Shown in pieces: positions 10,478 through 20,300 of a DNA stretch of 64,000 bases. Source of the stretch: Amia ocellicauda. Taxonomy: Eukaryota; Chordata; Actinopteri; Amiiformes; Amiidae. Below the pieces are notes generated by a model. It was not told where the DNA came from and ran no database searches. It worked only from the letters and a program-made list of their open reading frames with translations. Numbering within the stretch: the first letter of the stretch is position 1; each line of letters begins with the position of its first letter. The stretch covers positions 1,278,501 to 1,342,500 of the forward strand of contig NC_089863.1 in NCBI RefSeq assembly GCF_036373705.1, written 5' to 3'. The translations under genes and the position numbers were made by a program.

Positions 10478-11140
10478 GGAACATTTAAATCATACTGGAT
10501 AGGATCCTTGGATCACTCAGTTATTAATGGACATCAAAAGACCACACTGCACCAAGCTACCTTCAGTCACTCGTCTCTCCATACATCCCCTCCAGACCAC
10601 TGTGCTCCTCCAGTGCCAGAAGACTAACTCTGCCTCCTCTCCACTCTCCCTCCTCCAGAGCCGCTCCTTCTCATCCCTGAACGACCTGCCCACCGAAGTC
10701 AAAACAGCGAGTCCTTGACCTCATTCCGGCGCTTATCAAGACGCATCTCTTCCCACAGCACTTGTAATATTAGTCCTCTATCGCTGCTAGATGCACTTCA
10801 GCTTATTATGCTCCTCATGTCCTTGATTGTTTTCCTCCCGTAACCCTCGTCTGTGCACTTAGCTTTCACTGTCCAGGATGTAGGGAGTCTCTTACTGTAC
10901 TTGTGTAAATTGTAAATTGGAATTTGTAAAATGTATTTTGTATTACTATGTTTTAGTTAAGTTGAATTTGTAATGATTGATGTCTTATACTTCACTGTAT
11001 TTTTGCACTTTGTTTGCACTTATGTTGTAAGTCGCCCTGGATAAGAGCGTCTGCCAAGAAATTAAAATAATAATAATAATAATAATAATAAAGTTGGGCG
11101 AATGGGCTCCTCTCGGTTGACACTGTCTCATGTTCTGATG
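10478..11140 (+). mobile_element. CR1-like fragment, copy 3, interrupted by an L2 insertion
   Basis: The left part (about 10478-10545, including ACTGGATAGGATCCTTGG and TTATTAATGGACATC) matches copies 1 and 2 near their 3' ends. The same element resumes at about 11094 with GGGCGAATGGGCTCCTCTCG and runs to GTCTCATGTTCTGATG. The intervening 548 bp are an L2-type element, so the L2 landed in an already resident CR1. Confidence 0.8.
10546..11093 (+). mobile_element. L2-type LINE 3' fragment nested in CR1
   Basis: The first part encodes a decayed L2 ORF2 C-terminus (a TRLSIHPLQTTVLLQCQKTN-like frame). The 3' end contains TCGCCCTGGATAAGAGCGTC followed by TGCCAAG, the tail widely found on fish L2 and L2-mobilised elements, and ends in an (AAT)n tail at about 11065-11090. 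It is 5'-truncated. Confidence 0.8.
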
Positions 11141-12020
11141 TCGTACGTCACAGCAGAGATCGCAGTGTGTGCTGGGACCCGTGCGTGGGCGTGGAGGGCA
11201 CGGGTTTGGCGGCGGGGCGTTAAACACACCTGGGGGCGTGATGTGCAACACGCGGCGCTGGGCACGGGGTCCCGGGGCATTTCTCCCACGGCAGCGCAGT
11301 CCTGCCCGGCCACTCGCAGTGCCAGTGGGCAGAAAACACGCCCCACCGGTGCGTCTGCTTCGCGCGTGTGCTGCGGCGCTGCTGCGCTGGCCCTGGAGAG
11401 GCTCGGGTGTAACTGCGGTGTTTGCGCCAGTGCGCTGAAGGGTCCTGTGTGAGGGGCGACGGGGGGGGAGGTGTCCGGGCTGCTGGGGACAGATGGCGAG
11501 GTGGGCTGCACTTTAATAGTCTTCACGCGTGGCCACACTGCGAGGGTGAGCTCATGGGGAGGAGCCGCGGGGCTTCAAAGGGCCCCGCACCCCCATCACA
11601 CCTCCCTCTCTCCGTCTCTCTGCATCTTCCTCCATCTCCCTCTTCCTCTGTCCCTCTCCCTCACTCTTCTTCTACCTCTCAAAAATATATCTCTCCTCTA
11701 CTCCTCTCTCCCTCCATCTCCCTCTTCCTCTCTCCTCTTCTTCTACCCCCTTCCCCCTTCTCCCTTCCATTCCCTCTACCTCTTCCTCTCCCTCTCTCTC
11801 TTCCTCCATTCCTCTTCCTCTCCCTCTCTCTCTCTTTTGTCCAATATTGCACAAACAGGCCATTAAAACCGCAATGAACGCCGTCCCTGACGCGCACCCT
11901 CTGTCTGTGAGTGTGTGTGTGTGCTGTGTCACTGGAGAAAAGCAGCGTTATGCAGGTGGGGATGGGGCGAGGGAGGTGGGGGGGGTGTCAGGGACAAACG
12001 CGACAGATGTCTCTCGCACC
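11141..12020. other. GC-rich then CT-rich upstream region of the hes7-class gene
   Basis: A CpG-rich segment at 11140-11580 is followed by polypyrimidine (CCTCT)n sequence at 11600-11840. Frames here encode only Ser/Leu/Pro runs. It is the likely distal promoter of the gene at 12208. Confidence 0.4.
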
Positions 12021-12026
12021 TCTGCT

Positions 12027-12059
12027 CCAATCACAGCGCTCCCTCAAGGCGCTATAAAA
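12027..12059 (+). promoter_or_regulatory. CCAAT and TATA boxes of the hes7-class gene
   Basis: CCAAT lies at 12027-12031 and TATAAAA at 12053-12059, about 150 bp upstream of the ATG at 12208. Initiation would be expected near 12085. TATA-driven promoters are common in Hes/Her genes. Confidence 0.65.
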
Positions 12060-12207
12060 GCCCCGAGTAGACGGGCGGCGGCAGTAATACAACCCACCAC
12101 TTAATACACGCTGCTCGTCTGTGGGAGGATTTTACGCGTTAGAAGACCCGGATCCGTCTGCCCCGCCAGAGCGCCCAGCCCAGCGCAGCGCAGCGCCCCC
12201 CGCCCAG

Positions 12208-13794
12208 ATGCCCGACGCTGGAGACCCCGATTTCAAAGGACTGCAAAGAGTGAGTTTCCACTGCTGGACGCCGGGATCATCTTTATTGTTCTCCATGTGT
12301 CCTCGAACTACGGGATTATTGTTAGGAATCCTTGTCGCCGTTATGATTATGATTATTAATCCTTAAAACAACTCACAGACAGAGTGACTTCAGGGCCTCT
12401 TTCTGCTGAACTGTAGCTGCCCCGCTGTGGACCAGACACGCACACGTACACGTCAGATATAGACGACTTTAAAAGTGGATTATTACCAGAAAGAAATGCG
12501 AGCTGCCAAAGAGACGGAGGAAGGAAGGTGTCCCGGTGTCCGGGGGTTAGTTTCGGGGGTCTGTGTCCACACGGGGTCAATAGTGGGTCAGCGCGCCCTC
12601 TGGTGGAAAGAGAGAGGAATCCGTCCAACTGACCCGACGTGTGTGGACAGATTAGATGCACAACACAGTACAGCACGTATTAGTGTTATTAATATAATAA
12701 TACTAATTATTATTTCATCGACTTTATGATATTTTCGTGGTAGGTGGAGATTTTCTCTTGCTAACTGTCCCTGTATGTGTCTGTGTGCGTCTGTGTGTGT
12801 CTTGTCTCAGATGCTGAAGCCACTGGTTGAAAAGCGAAGGAGAGAGAGGATCAACCACAGCCTGGAGGAGCTGCGCACTGTGCTGCTCAGTTGCACCAAA
12901 GACCAGGTCTGTCTGAGTGTCTCTGTGTCTCTCTGTCCATCTGTCCTGATGTCCGTCTTTCCCCCTTTTCTTCTGCATCTCTCCGTCTCTCTCTCTGTGC
13001 TGAAATCGGTGTGTTTCCCACAGAGGTTCCAGAACCCCAGGCTAGAGAAAGCGGAGATCCTGGAGCTGACAGTCGAGTACCTGGAGATGAAAAGGAAGAA
13101 GAGGAGCAGGAGTGAGAGGAAGAGCACTGAGACAGCAGGTATGATTGTCGTCTGTGAATAAGGGCTTTCAGTCCAGTCCAGCGGGGTCTCAGCCCTGGTC
13201 CTGAGAGACACAGTCCAGTCCAGCAGTTTGATAATTTTCCTCTCTCTCTCTCTCTCTCTCGTCACAGATGCTGCAGCAGTGCCCCCCCTGGCCCAGACAC
13301 AGACCCCCGAGGCCCCCCCCAGCTATGAGTTGGGCTTCCAGCGCTGTGTGTCTCGAGTCACTCACTACCTGCACGCCGTGGCCCCCCCGCACCTGGAGCT
13401 CCTGACACAGGGGCTGCAGCAGCGCTGGGGGGTCTGGGCCCCGCCCTCCGCGCCCCTCGCCGACACCTGCAGCTGCTGCCACTGCTGGGGGGCCGCCCCT
13501 GAGCCCTCCCCTCCTCCCTCCCCCACCTGCTCCCCCACCTATAGCTACTCCTTCATTTACCCCCCCGTCCTCAGCTCCCTCTCACCCCCCCAGCCCTGCC
13601 CCTTCAGCAGCCTGTTCCCCTCCCCCCCGCTCTCGTCCTCCTCCTCGTCCTCATCCTCCTGGACTCCGTTCTCCACCCCCCCCCCCTCGCTCCCAGCCTC
13701 TGTCTCTCCCTCCGAGGCCCACCATCCCCAGCGCTCCCAGTCCTCCGAGTTTCTGGGGACAGGAGCGGGCTCGGTGTGGAGACCCTGGTCCTGA
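12208..13794 (+). CDS. hes7: Hes7/Her7/Her11-class bHLH-Orange repressor
   Basis: Predicted 259-residue Hes-family repressor. Exons: 12208-12249, 12811-12906, 13024-13138 and 13268-13794; all phases agree and all junctions are GT-AG. The second exon is 96 bp, as in the her5-like gene. The bHLH (about 15-75) reads [20 protein letters not shown] and then, across the splice, [20 protein letters not shown], very close to vertebrate HES7. An Orange domain starts near 103 ([17 protein letters not shown]). A Pro/Ser/Cys-rich linker leads to a C-terminal WRPW (255-258) plus one Ser. HES7-class proteins form the negative-feedback oscillator of somite segmentation and recruit Groucho/TLE. A CCAAT/TATA promoter precedes it and an AATAAA follows at 14281. 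The her7 and her11 names are alternatives that depend on lineage. Confidence 0.88.
13168..13226. repeat. Single dispersed copy of the her 3'-UTR minisatellite unit
   Basis: Within intron 3 of the hes7-class gene the sequence GGGGTCTCAGCCCTGGTCCT flanked by CAGTCCAGTCCAG repeats is the reverse complement of the 42-bp unit arrayed at 2239-2616. A further partial copy lies at 28669-28702. Confidence 0.8.
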
Positions 13795-14280
13795 GGAGGG
13801 AGGGAGACGATGCGGACCATTACCACTGGCCAAGAGTCAGGGTGGGGGGCTGCCAGTGATGGGACTCTGCCCCCCAAAGTCGCTTTCCCAGCGCGAGAGA
13901 CTAACTCCCAGTCACACAGCTGATGAGGAAGACTGGCCAGGAGGACAGATGAGTCTCAGAACCACACTGGACTCCTGTACTGTATTATAATGTACTGCAC
14001 TTTACTGCAGTATGCTGTCCTTTCTGTATTGTGCTTTCCAGTGGACTATAATGTATTATACTGTACCATGCTATGTTCTGTGCTGTACTGTGCTGTGCAC
14101 TATATTGTACATATGTCATACTGCACTGTGCTCTGTGCTGTACCGGTGTAGTAGATTTATTTATGTTAGCGACACAGAGCTGCGAGCTGCTGTGTGATAT
14201 GTACATACCTAGACCCACGACTCTATATTTATATACGAACATATTTCTATTTATCTGTGATTCCTGTGACCCTGCAGAGC

Positions 14281-14286
14281 AATAAA
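14281..14286 (+). promoter_or_regulatory. Polyadenylation signal of the hes7-class gene
   Basis: AATAAA on the plus strand 487 bp after the stop codon, followed within 30 bp by a GT-rich region (GTGTGGAGTGTGTTGTGTG), as expected for a cleavage site. Confidence 0.65.
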
Positions 14287-14585
14287 CCGACTGTACGAAA
14301 CACTGCTGTGTGGAGTGTGTTGTGTGCTGGATCTGGTCTGTGTGCTCAGTGACCACACTGTTCACCCTGTGCTCGCTGCGCGGCTGTTGTGTATGTGTGT
14401 CTAATGTGTGTGTGCTGTGTGTGTGAGTGCTGTGCGGTGTGTTGTGTCGTGTGTGTGTTGTCTGGTCTGTTCACCAGTCAAATCACACACACTGCTCTTC
14501 GTGCTGTTTCCTGCATCTTTACTGTGTTGGCTCAGTTCTGTATCAGTGGTTTTACTTCAGTGCAAAATGACAATGACAACAGCAT

Positions 14586-14662
14586 GAGGCAATAATAATA
14601 ACAATCATCATCATAATAATCAAAGCAATAATGTTATAATAATAATAATAATAATAATAATG
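14586..14662. repeat. (AAT)n-type microsatellite
   Basis: Imperfect AAT/CAT trinucleotide tract ending in a clean (AAT)n run at about 14638-14661. Confidence 0.85.
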
Positions 14663-14822
14663 GAATCATTTAAAACGTCCACAAGAATGTGAAGTTCCGG
14701 AGAAGAAGAGAGCGCTTTGTACAGAAATGAACGAAAAACAGAGAGAGAGAGCAGGGGAAGAACAGATCTTCAGCTCCAATCGATTAATATATCGACGTGG
14801 GAAACGCAGCGAGAAAAAGCCC

Positions 14823-14911
14823 CGACTCTGGTGGGACTCGAACCCACAACCTTTGAATGACTGGCGTCAGTGTCTAGAAGTCCAACGCGCTGTCCATTGC
14901 GCCACAGAGCC
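14823..14911 (-). tRNA. tRNA-Arg (anticodon TCT) with intron
   Basis: On the minus strand the gene starts GGCTCTGTGGCGCAATGGA (acceptor arm plus A-box) and contains GGTTCGAGTCCCACC (B-box). The acceptor stem pairs GGCTCTG with CAGAGTC (one G-U) and leaves discriminator G. The anticodon loop reads CTTCTA with anticodon TCT at 14876-14878. The 89-bp length needs an intron of about 16 nt just after the anticodon, as in vertebrate tRNA-Arg-TCT genes. A Pol III terminator (TTTTT on the minus strand, 14814-14818) lies a few bases past the 3' end. Confidence 0.95.
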
Positions 14912-15133
14912 GCTGCGCCCCACGCCTGCGGTGACGTCACTGCCGTGCTGCCCCGGGGCTCTCCTCGGGTTCGGGGTGACGTAATTAGAGAAGACCCGGA
15001 AAACATCTAGTTGCGTCATCTCTCTCTCTAGACCCTGACACGACCGACGGAGACTCGGCTTTCTTTTTTAATTGAGTTAGTAATTTATCGATTGATTGAT
15101 GAATTGATTTATCTCCTGCAGTAAGAAGGAAAA

Positions 15134-15207
15134 AGGCACCGCTGGGACTCGAACCCAGGATCTCCTGTTTACTAGACAGGCGCTTTGACCATCTAAGCCA
15201 CGGCGCC
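15134..15207 (-). tRNA. tRNA-Thr (anticodon AGT)
   Basis: The minus strand begins GGCGCCGTGGCTTAGATGG (A-box) and includes CTGTCTAGTAAACAG, the anticodon arm with AGT, and GGTTCGAGTCCC (B-box). The acceptor stem GGCGCC pairs with GGTGCC. Length is 74 bp, without intron. A run of T on the minus strand (15130-15134) terminates it directly. It lies 222 bp upstream of the tRNA-Arg gene and is co-oriented with it. Confidence 0.95.
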
Positions 15208-15241
15208 GCCGCAGGACTTCACCGACCCCCCCACGCTGAAC

Positions 15242-15515
15242 ACGTGTGAGTGTGTTGTGTGTGTCTGTGTGTGTGTGTGAGTGTGTTGTGCGAGTGTATG
15301 TGAGTGAGTGTGTGCGTGAGTGTGTTGTGTGTGTGTGTGTGTGAGAGTGAGTAAGTGTGTGTGTGTGTGTGTGTTGTGTGTGCTTGCATCTGTGTGTGTG
15401 TGTGTGTGTGTGTGTGTGAGTGTGTTGTGCGAGTGTGTGTGAGTGTGGTGTGAGTGTGTTGTGTGTGCTTGTGTCTGTGAGTGAGTGAGTGTGTGTGTGT
15501 GTGTTGTGTGTTGTT
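15242..15515. repeat. GT-rich microsatellite
   Basis: Imperfect (GTGT/GAGT)n array just beyond the tRNA-Thr gene. No coding potential. Confidence 0.9.
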
Positions 15516-15871
15516 TACTCATCCCGCTCCCCATGTTTGCTGTGGCACAGTGTGTTTGTGTAGGGAGGACTGAGGAGAGGGGATAGAGAGAGGTGAGCAT
15601 ATTGGATATCAATATCAAGATATCAAGACCATGATCAAATGCAGAACACACAACTGAGCACGCTCCAACACCTCTCATGATGCCACAGCAGCTCTAGACT
15701 TCACACGGTCTGACAGTATTGATCATAATTATCTTCACAATACATTACACACACAACACTGTCTTGTGCGCTGCTCACATGCTGCTGCGGTTGTGCGTTA
15801 ATGACACAATCGGTTAATCATTACCTGCCCTCAGCTGGCCCTCGCGGCCGCTCACCCCGAGAGAAGGGGTG

Positions 15872-16365
15872 AAGACACACACACATAAACACACACACAT
15901 ACAGAGATACACACACTCACTCATTCACACACACACACACACACTCACTCATTCACACACACACACATACAGAGATACACACACACACTCATTCACACAC
16001 ACACACACATACAGAGATACACACATACAGAGATACGCACACACATACAGAGATACACACACACACACACACACACATACAGAGATACACACACACTCAC
16101 TCATTCACTCACACACACACACATAGACACACAAACAGACACACACACACACATTGAGGAACAATAGATAAGAGTTGTACACATATTGTCTCTCTCTGTC
16201 TCTCTCTTTCTCAATCTCTGTCACCAACACACTCACTCACACACACACTCACACACACACACTCACTCACACACACACACAGACTCACACACACACACAC
16301 ACTCACACACACTCACACACACACACACACACTCACACACACACACACTCACACAGTAACACAAT
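15872..16365. repeat. CA-rich microsatellite/minisatellite
   Basis: (CA)n with an interspersed ATACAGAGATACACAC core repeated about seven times, then further CA/CTCA runs to 16365. Confidence 0.9.
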
Positions 16366-16827
16366 CCTGGGCAGAGACGGAGAGGAATTGCCCCAAAGAC
16401 AACACCTTCCCGAACCAACAATGCGCTGACGCCTGCCTCTAGTGGCGCACAGGGGAACCGCACATACACAGGGACCGGGAAACTGGCTCTGACCGGGGGA
16501 ATCCCCACCAGCGGACGCCTATGAGCTTGAGCCACAATGGCGGACGGGGGCGTCAGTTTACGGCAGGTTTGGGTGGGTGTGGCCGTGAGACGTGAAAAGA
16601 AACACAAGAGGCGTGCTCTGATTGGCTGGAGGCTCGGCCAAAATAGGGGGTGGGTCGGAGTGGGGGAGAGAGAGAGAGAGAGAGAGAGAGAGTGCCAGAG
16701 TTTTGTCGGGAAAAAGTTTAAATCCGCGGACCTGGCCGTGCGTGTTTTTTGGCTGTGGTGCTAATTTGCAGTGTTTCGAAAGGGTCCGACCCGGGGGGCG
16801 AGCTGGAGAAACACCCCCGGGCGCCGG
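16366..16827. other. Upstream region of the mogat gene
   Basis: Unique GC-rich sequence with a (GA)n run at about 16666-16692 and GATTGGCT (inverted CCAAT) near 16619. No exon was recognised. Probably promoter-proximal sequence. Confidence 0.4.
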
Positions 16828-16834
16828 TATATAA
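16828..16834 (+). promoter_or_regulatory. TATA box of the mogat gene
   Basis: TATATAA in a GC-rich setting, 491 bp upstream of the ATG at 17325. A 5' UTR starting near 16860 would be GA-rich and unspliced. There are no other TATA candidates between here and the ATG. Confidence 0.5.
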
Positions 16835-17324
16835 CGGGTCTGCAGCCACCGGCCGTCCCGGACAGAGAGACAGAGAGACAGAGCAGCAGGCAGGACATAC
16901 ACGTGTGTGTGCGTGAGACAGAGACAGCTGAAGAGCAAGGTTTAAGGACAGGTTTATTTATTTATTAACCGATCAATCGATAGAGTTATCAGTGTATCGA
17001 TGGGGACGGAGGTATAGAAAGATATACACAGAGTTTGTGTGTGTGTGAGAGAGAGAGTTGTAGAAGGAGACAGAGGGAGGTCCAGAGACTGGTTTATTGA
17101 TTCATTAACTGATTCATCGAGAGAGACAGAGTGGGGACGTTATCAGTGAGTGATAGAGAGAGAAAGAGAGAGAGAGGGAAGCCGAGTGACAGAGAGCCGG
17201 ACACACCAGGCAGAGAGAGCTTGTGTCTGGGAGAGGGGGACAGCTGTAGAGACGGAGAGACCAGAGCGGGGACAGAGCTGGGACAGTGGGACAGAGCCGG
17301 GACAGCGTCCTGTCCCCCTCTGCA

Positions 17325-20300
17325 ATGAAGATTGAGTTCGCCCCGCTCAACATCCCTCTGGAGCGACGGCTGCAGACGGCGGCGGTCCTGCAGTGGGTCT
17401 TCTGCTTCATCGCACTGGGTGGGTCCCGGTCCGGCTGGATATGCAGTGCTGAGAGACAGACAGACAGACACACTGACAGGCAGACCGACACACAGTCAGA
17501 CACACTGACAGACCGACACACAGACAGACACACTGACAGGCAGACAGACAGACTGACACACTGACAGACACACAGTCAGACACACTGACAGACCGACACA
17601 CAGACAGACACACTGACAGACAGACAGACTGACACACTGACAGACACACAGACAGACACACTGACAGGTAGACAGACAGACTGACACACTGACAGACACA
17701 CAGTCAGACACACTGACAGACCGACACACAGACAGACACACTGACAGACAGACAGACTGACACACTGACAGACACACAGTCAGACACACTGACAGACCGA
17801 CACACAGACAGACACACTGACAGACAGACAGACTGACACACTGACAGACACACAGACAGACACACTGACAGGTAGACAGACAGACTGACACACTGACAGA
17901 CACACAGACAGACACACTGACAGACCGACACACAGACAGACACACTGACAGACAGACAGACTGACACACTGACAGACACACAGACAGACACACTGACAGG
18001 CAGACAGACAGACTGACACACAAACACACTGACAGACACACTGACAGGCAGACACACTGACAGACAAACACACTGACAAACACACAGACACTGACAGACA
18101 GACTGACACACAACCTGCAGACCGATTCCACTGCTATAGACCATATCACTGCCGCCGCTCCCACTGCTGCTGCTACTCATACGCTCAGTTTGCTCCTGCG
18201 GCTGCTGCTGTGACCGAGGACCCTGCCGGCAGGCTGCTGGGGGCCCCCGGGGTCCGGCCCCGCAAGACACTGTCTCGGTATCACAGTCTGACCCTGCCAG
18301 TGTGTCGCAACAGCTGTCGGACTTGTGTGATTGTGTAACTGGGGGTTGTGTATTCTTGAGAGGGGAGTGCAGGAGACAGGATTGCGAGAGAGGAGAGGAG
18401 GTTGCTGTTGCCCAACACACACACTCTCACACACTCACTGACACACACACACACACACACACTCTCACCCACTCACTCACCCACTGACACACACACACAC
18501 ACTCTCACCCACTCACTCACCCACTGACACACACACACACACACACACACACTCTCACCCACTGACACACACACACACTCACTCACCCACTGACACACAC
18601 ACACACACACACACACACTCTCACCCACTCACTCACCCACTGACACACACACACACACTCTCACCCACTCACTCACCCACTGACACACACACACACACAC
18701 ACACACTCTCACCCACTCACTCACCCACTGACACACACACACACACTCTCACCCACTCACTCACCCACTGACACACACACACACACACACACACTCTCAC
18801 CCACTCACACACTCACACACACACACACACTCTCATCCACTGACACACACTCACACACTCACCCTCTGACACACACACACACACACTCTCACTCACCCAC
18901 ATACGCAGACACACACTGTTTGTCTCTCTGTGTGTCTGTCCCGTCTCCCTCCCTCCACTGAGCTGTATTCATATCCTTCTCACTCTCTCTGTATCCACAG
19001 CTTTATGTTTCTGCACGCACTTCTCTCTCTCTCTCTCTCTCTCCAGTGTCTCTATTAACCTTTCCCTCCCTCTCTCCCTCTCCCTCCCGCTCTCTCTCCC
19101 TGCAGCTCAGTGCTGTCTGGCCGCGTTCGTGCTGCTGTGTCTCAGTGACCTGTGGCCCCTGGCCGCGCTCTACGCTGGCTGGCTGCTGCTGGACTGGGAC
19201 ACCCCGTCCACAGGGGGCCGCCGCTCGCAATGGGTCCAGGGCTGGAGGACGTGGCGCTACTTCAAAGACTACTTCCCCATCTCCGTGAGTGTGGGAGGGG
19301 GAGGGACACAGGGAGGGGAGGAGGAGGAGAGGGAGGGAGCGAGCAGTTTGTGACAGATCTCCCCCTCTCCCGGCCCCCCAGCTGGTGAAGACGGCAGAGC
19401 TGCCCCCCCAGCACAACTACCTGTTTGGGTTCCACCCCCACGGCGTGCTGGTGGCCGGCGCCTTCGGGAACTTCTGCACCACGGCGTCCGGGTTCGGGGG
19501 GCTGTTCCCTGGCCTCAGCCCCCATCTGCTCATGCTGCCCTTCTGGTTCAAGGTGCCCTTCATACGGGACTACCTCATGTCTGGAGGTGAGGGGGGTGAA
19601 TACAAAACTCACTGGACAGAAAGAGAGGGAGGGAGGGGGAGGATCTTGCAGGGAGAGGAGTTCGCTCATCTCCTGCTCACCTAGTCAGGCGTTCCTGTGT
19701 CAGTTACTGATGATCTGTTCTTACTTACATCAATCTACTCACCTGTCCCTCTCACCTGTCCCTCTGTCTTTCTCACCTGTCCCTCTCTCACTTCTCTCTC
19801 TCTCTCACCTGTCCCTCTGTCTCACCTCTCCCTCTCTCACCTGCCCCTCTCACCTGTCTCTCTGTCTCTCTGTCTCTCTGTCCCTCAGGGCTGGTGTCCA
19901 GTGAGAAGCGCAGTGTCAGCCATATCCTGTCGCGGCCGGGTGGGGGCAATGTGGCGGTGCTGGCGGTGGGAGGGGCACCTGAGGCGCTGGAAGCTCGACC
20001 GGGAGCGCTGACTCTGCAGGTCCTGAACAGGAAGGGCTTCATCAAACTGGCACTCAAACACGGGTCAGTGCTGCTCTATAACACACCCTGCTCTATAACA
20101 CTGTAACACCCTGCTCTATAACACACACTGCTCTATAACACTGTAACATACTGCTCTATAACCCACACTGCTCTATAACACACACTGCTCTATAACACAC
20201 ACTGCTCTATAACACTGTAACATAATGCTCTATAACACACACTGCTCTATAAGACTGTAACAAACTGCTCTACAACACACACTGCTCTATAACACTGTAA

